A stretch of 64,000 bases of DNA from Planctomycetota bacterium (GTDB lineage: Bacteria; Planctomycetota; UBA1135; JACQFD01): positions 1-64,000 of the forward strand of contig JACQFD010000027.1 in NCBI GenBank assembly GCA_016200225.1, in the 5' to 3' direction. Made by a program: the position numbers and the translations under genes. A model generated the notes under the pieces. It did no database searches. It saw only the letters and a list, made by a program, of their open reading frames with translations, and was not told the origin of the DNA. Each line of letters begins with the position of its first letter. Position 1 is the stretch's first letter. Shown here in pieces: positions 62,468 to 64,000 of the stretch.

Positions 62468-63825
62468 GATGTTAGCCTTTTGATAGATTCCGGATTGATA
62501 AATTGCGTGGAGATTTCGCCGGAACAAAACGTCTCGTCTTGGAGAACTCTGCGGTGGAAATCGAGATTGGTGCGAAGCGGCCCGACACGCGCGCGGCGCG
62601 CCGTTTCGAGCGCGCAGTCGAGCGCCGCCGCGCGCGTGGCGCCCGTAAATGATAATTTAGCGATGAGCGGATCGTAATACGGCGTGATCACGTCGCCGGA
62701 TTCGAATCCGGAGTCGACGCGCACGCCTTCGGCCTGCGGAACGTAAAATTCATGTATCGGCCCCGGCGACGGCAGGAAATTCTTCGCGGGATCCTCCGCA
62801 TAAAGGCGCAACTCGATCGCCGCGCCTTTTCTTACGATGTCCGATTGTTTAAATGAGAGCGGCGCGCCCGCGGCGACGCGAAGTTGCTCGCGCACGAGAT
62901 CGACGCCGGTGACGAGTTCGGTCACCGGATGTTCGACCTGAAGTCTGCAATTCATTTCGAGAAAATAAAAATTCCGATCTTGGTCGACGAGAAATTCGAC
63001 GGTTCCGGCGTTTTGATAATTTACAGATTGCGCCGCGCGCACCGCGGCGTCCGACATTCTTTGTATTAATTCAGGGTCGTTCAGCGGCGATGGGGATTCT
63101 TCGATGACTTTTTGATGCCGACGCTGAATGGAACATTCGCGTTCGAACAAATGAACAGCGTTGCCGTGCGCGTCGCCAAATATTTGTATTTCAACGTGTC
63201 GCGGGCGGACGATCGCTTTTTCTATATAAATGTCTCCCCCGCCGAAGAACCGACGCGCGCGATCGGATACGCCTTTCATGACCCGCTCAAGCGTCGCTTC
63301 ATCGGCGGCGAGTTCCATTCCGATGCCACCGCCACCCGACGTGGCCTTGACCATCACGGGGTAGCCGAATTCGGAGGCTATTTCTCGGGCCTTTTCCAAC
63401 GATTCGACGATGCCATCGGATCCGGGAACCACGGGGACGGATGCCGCGGCCATTCTCGACCGCGCCGCGGTCTTAACTCCCATCAAAGCAATGATTTCCG
63501 GAGACGGGCCAATCCATTTCAGGCCCGCCTCCTGCACGCGGCGCGCAAAGGCTGCATTTTCGGAGAACAGTCCGTACCCCGGATGAACCGCATCGCAGCG
63601 CGCTTCGAGCGCGGTCTTTATAAGCGCGTCGGCGTTCAAATAGGACTGCTGGACCGGAGGCGGTCCGATCCGATAACTCTCTTGGGCGCGTCGCACCCAA
63701 AGTGCGTTCACGTCCGCATCGGAATATACAGTTACGGCGTCTATGCCCTCGGCTTCACAGGCACGCAAAATCCGCATCGCAATCTCACCGCGGTTCGCAA
63801 TTAATACTCTTTGAAGTCTGGGCAA
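62464..63825 (-). CDS. Biotin carboxylase (acyl-CoA carboxylase alpha) without fused biotin carrier
   Basis: 453 residues from TTG 63825, giving PRLQRVLIANRGEIAMRIL; an upstream GTG at 63936 is open but would overlap the divergent lipoprotein gene. ATP-grasp motifs are complete: VHPGYGLFSENAAFA, KATSGGGGIGM (glycine-rich loop), FERECSIQRRHQKVIEESP, FLEMNCRLQVEHPVTELVTG and the C-terminal RLYAEDP domain. The typical EMNTRLQVEH is EMNCRLQVEH here. There is no C-terminal biotin domain; the separate carrier gene follows with a 4-nt overlap. Confidence 0.87.
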   Translation of the reverse strand: MPRLQRVLIANRGEIAMRILRACEAEGIDAVTVYSDADVNALWVRRAQESYRIGPPPVQQSYLNADALIKTALEARCDAVHPGYGLFSENAAFARRVQEAGLKWIGPSPEIIALMGVKTAARSRMAAASVPVVPGSDGIVESLEKAREIASEFGYPVMVKATSGGGGIGMELAADEATLERVMKGVSDRARRFFGGGDIYIEKAIVRPRHVEIQIFGDAHGNAVHLFERECSIQRRHQKVIEESPSPLNDPELIQRMSDAAVRAAQSVNYQNAGTVEFLVDQDRNFYFLEMNCRLQVEHPVTELVTGVDLVREQLRVAAGAPLSFKQSDIVRKGAAIELRLYAEDPAKNFLPSPGPIHEFYVPQAEGVRVDSGFESGDVITPYYDPLIAKLSFTGATRAAALDCALETARRARVGPLRTNLDFHRRVLQDETFCSGEISTQFINPESIKRLTS

Positions 63826-63841
63826 TTGTTGAGGTCGAAAA

Positions 63842-64000
63842 ATGGGGCGGAAAATTCTAATTTCGAACGGGACAAAGCGAAATGCCTTGGGGAGACGCGC
63901 GGCGATTCTATTGGCCTCGAGCGCCCTTGGATTCACAGCTGGCTGCGCTTCGGGAGGTGCGACGAACGCAGTTGCGGTGCGCTATGTCGGCGCGACTGGA
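63842..64000 (+). CDS. Lipoprotein, 5' end only
   Basis: An open frame from ATG 63842 runs off the window. It encodes a basic start (MGRKILISNGTKRN, or from TTG 63887 MGRRAAILLASS), a hydrophobic core and the lipobox TAGC, followed by a Ser/Gly linker and AVRYVGATG. The lipobox cysteine and basic n-region make a lipoprotein likely. The start lies only 16 nt from the divergent biotin carboxylase start, so the promoters must overlap those genes. Confidence 0.65.
   Translation, partial: MGRKILISNGTKRNALGRRAAILLASSALGFTAGCASGGATNAVAVRYVGATG

Noticed and set aside
63112..63804. 230-residue plus-strand frame opposite the biotin carboxylase
   Set aside because: The minus strand encodes intact ATP-grasp motifs over the same bases; the plus frame has no recognisable features.

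Overview
The window looks like a chromosome segment from a planctomycete-type bacterium (Planctomycetota or a close relative). I infer this from gene content, not from a marker gene. The evidence is an ECF sigma factor followed by a Ser/Thr kinase fused to WD40 repeats, a second large membrane Ser/Thr kinase, an FHA-GAF sigma-54 activator, a dockerin-ended surface protein, a giant CARDB-Rhs protein, and pilin sets of the type II/IV family. The DNA is G+C-rich with short A/T-rich codon islands. No rRNA, tRNA, CRISPR array, transposase or prophage gene is visible.

Layout. (1) 1-13.5 kb, plus strand: a surface and toxin cassette made of a truncated glycine-rich beta-helix protein, a ~3000-residue CARDB/Rhs protein with a nuclease-like C-terminus, an 85-residue zinc-ribbon candidate immunity protein overlapping it by 4 nt, and a dockerin-ended secreted protein. 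A 315-bp gap with a long nested hairpin closes this region. (2) 13.8-19.1 kb: a c-di-GMP phosphodiesterase faces a three-gene minus-strand signalling operon (HAMP-only membrane protein, CHASE4 histidine kinase, receiver-HATPase protein without the phosphoacceptor His). (3) 19.2-26.6 kb, minus strand: four tandem proteins resembling secretin N-domains without a barrel, then PilV-, PilW- and PilX-like pilins and a HEAT protein. (4) 26.7-28.9 kb: an unknown helical protein, a stand-alone MetH-activation-like protein and a CMD-family protein. (5) 29.0-32.8 kb, plus strand: a second PilV/PilW/PilX-like cassette. (6) 32.9-36.9 kb: a periplasmic binding protein and a hybrid histidine kinase; the ribosome-binding site of the first lies in a hairpin. 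(7) 36.9-44.5 kb, minus strand: Ser/Thr kinase, secreted pseudo-metallopeptidase, FHA sigma-54 activator and a small anchored protein. (8) 44.6-51.1 kb, plus strand: MEMO-family protein, ECF sigma factor, kinase-WD40 protein and a LamG-like protein. (9) 51.1-57.4 kb: HExxH metallopeptidase, alpha/beta hydrolase and diguanylate cyclase. (10) 57.5-64 kb: acyl-CoA carboxylase (carboxyltransferase, biotin carboxylase, separate 72-residue biotin carrier) with a methylglutaconyl-CoA-hydratase-like enzyme, suggesting leucine or branched acyl-CoA breakdown; also a DUF481 outer-membrane protein, a TPR protein and the start of a lipoprotein gene.

How it fits together. Most of the window concerns the cell envelope and signalling: surface display, two pilin cassettes, kinase networks and both c-di-GMP making and breaking. 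The carboxylase group is the only clear central-metabolism module. The least explained parts are the array of four barrel-less secretin-N-like proteins ahead of the pilins, the Rhs toxin with its zinc-ribbon partner, and the hairpin that can hide the ribosome-binding site of the binding-protein/kinase pair. All function calls come from reading motifs by eye; no database search was run.
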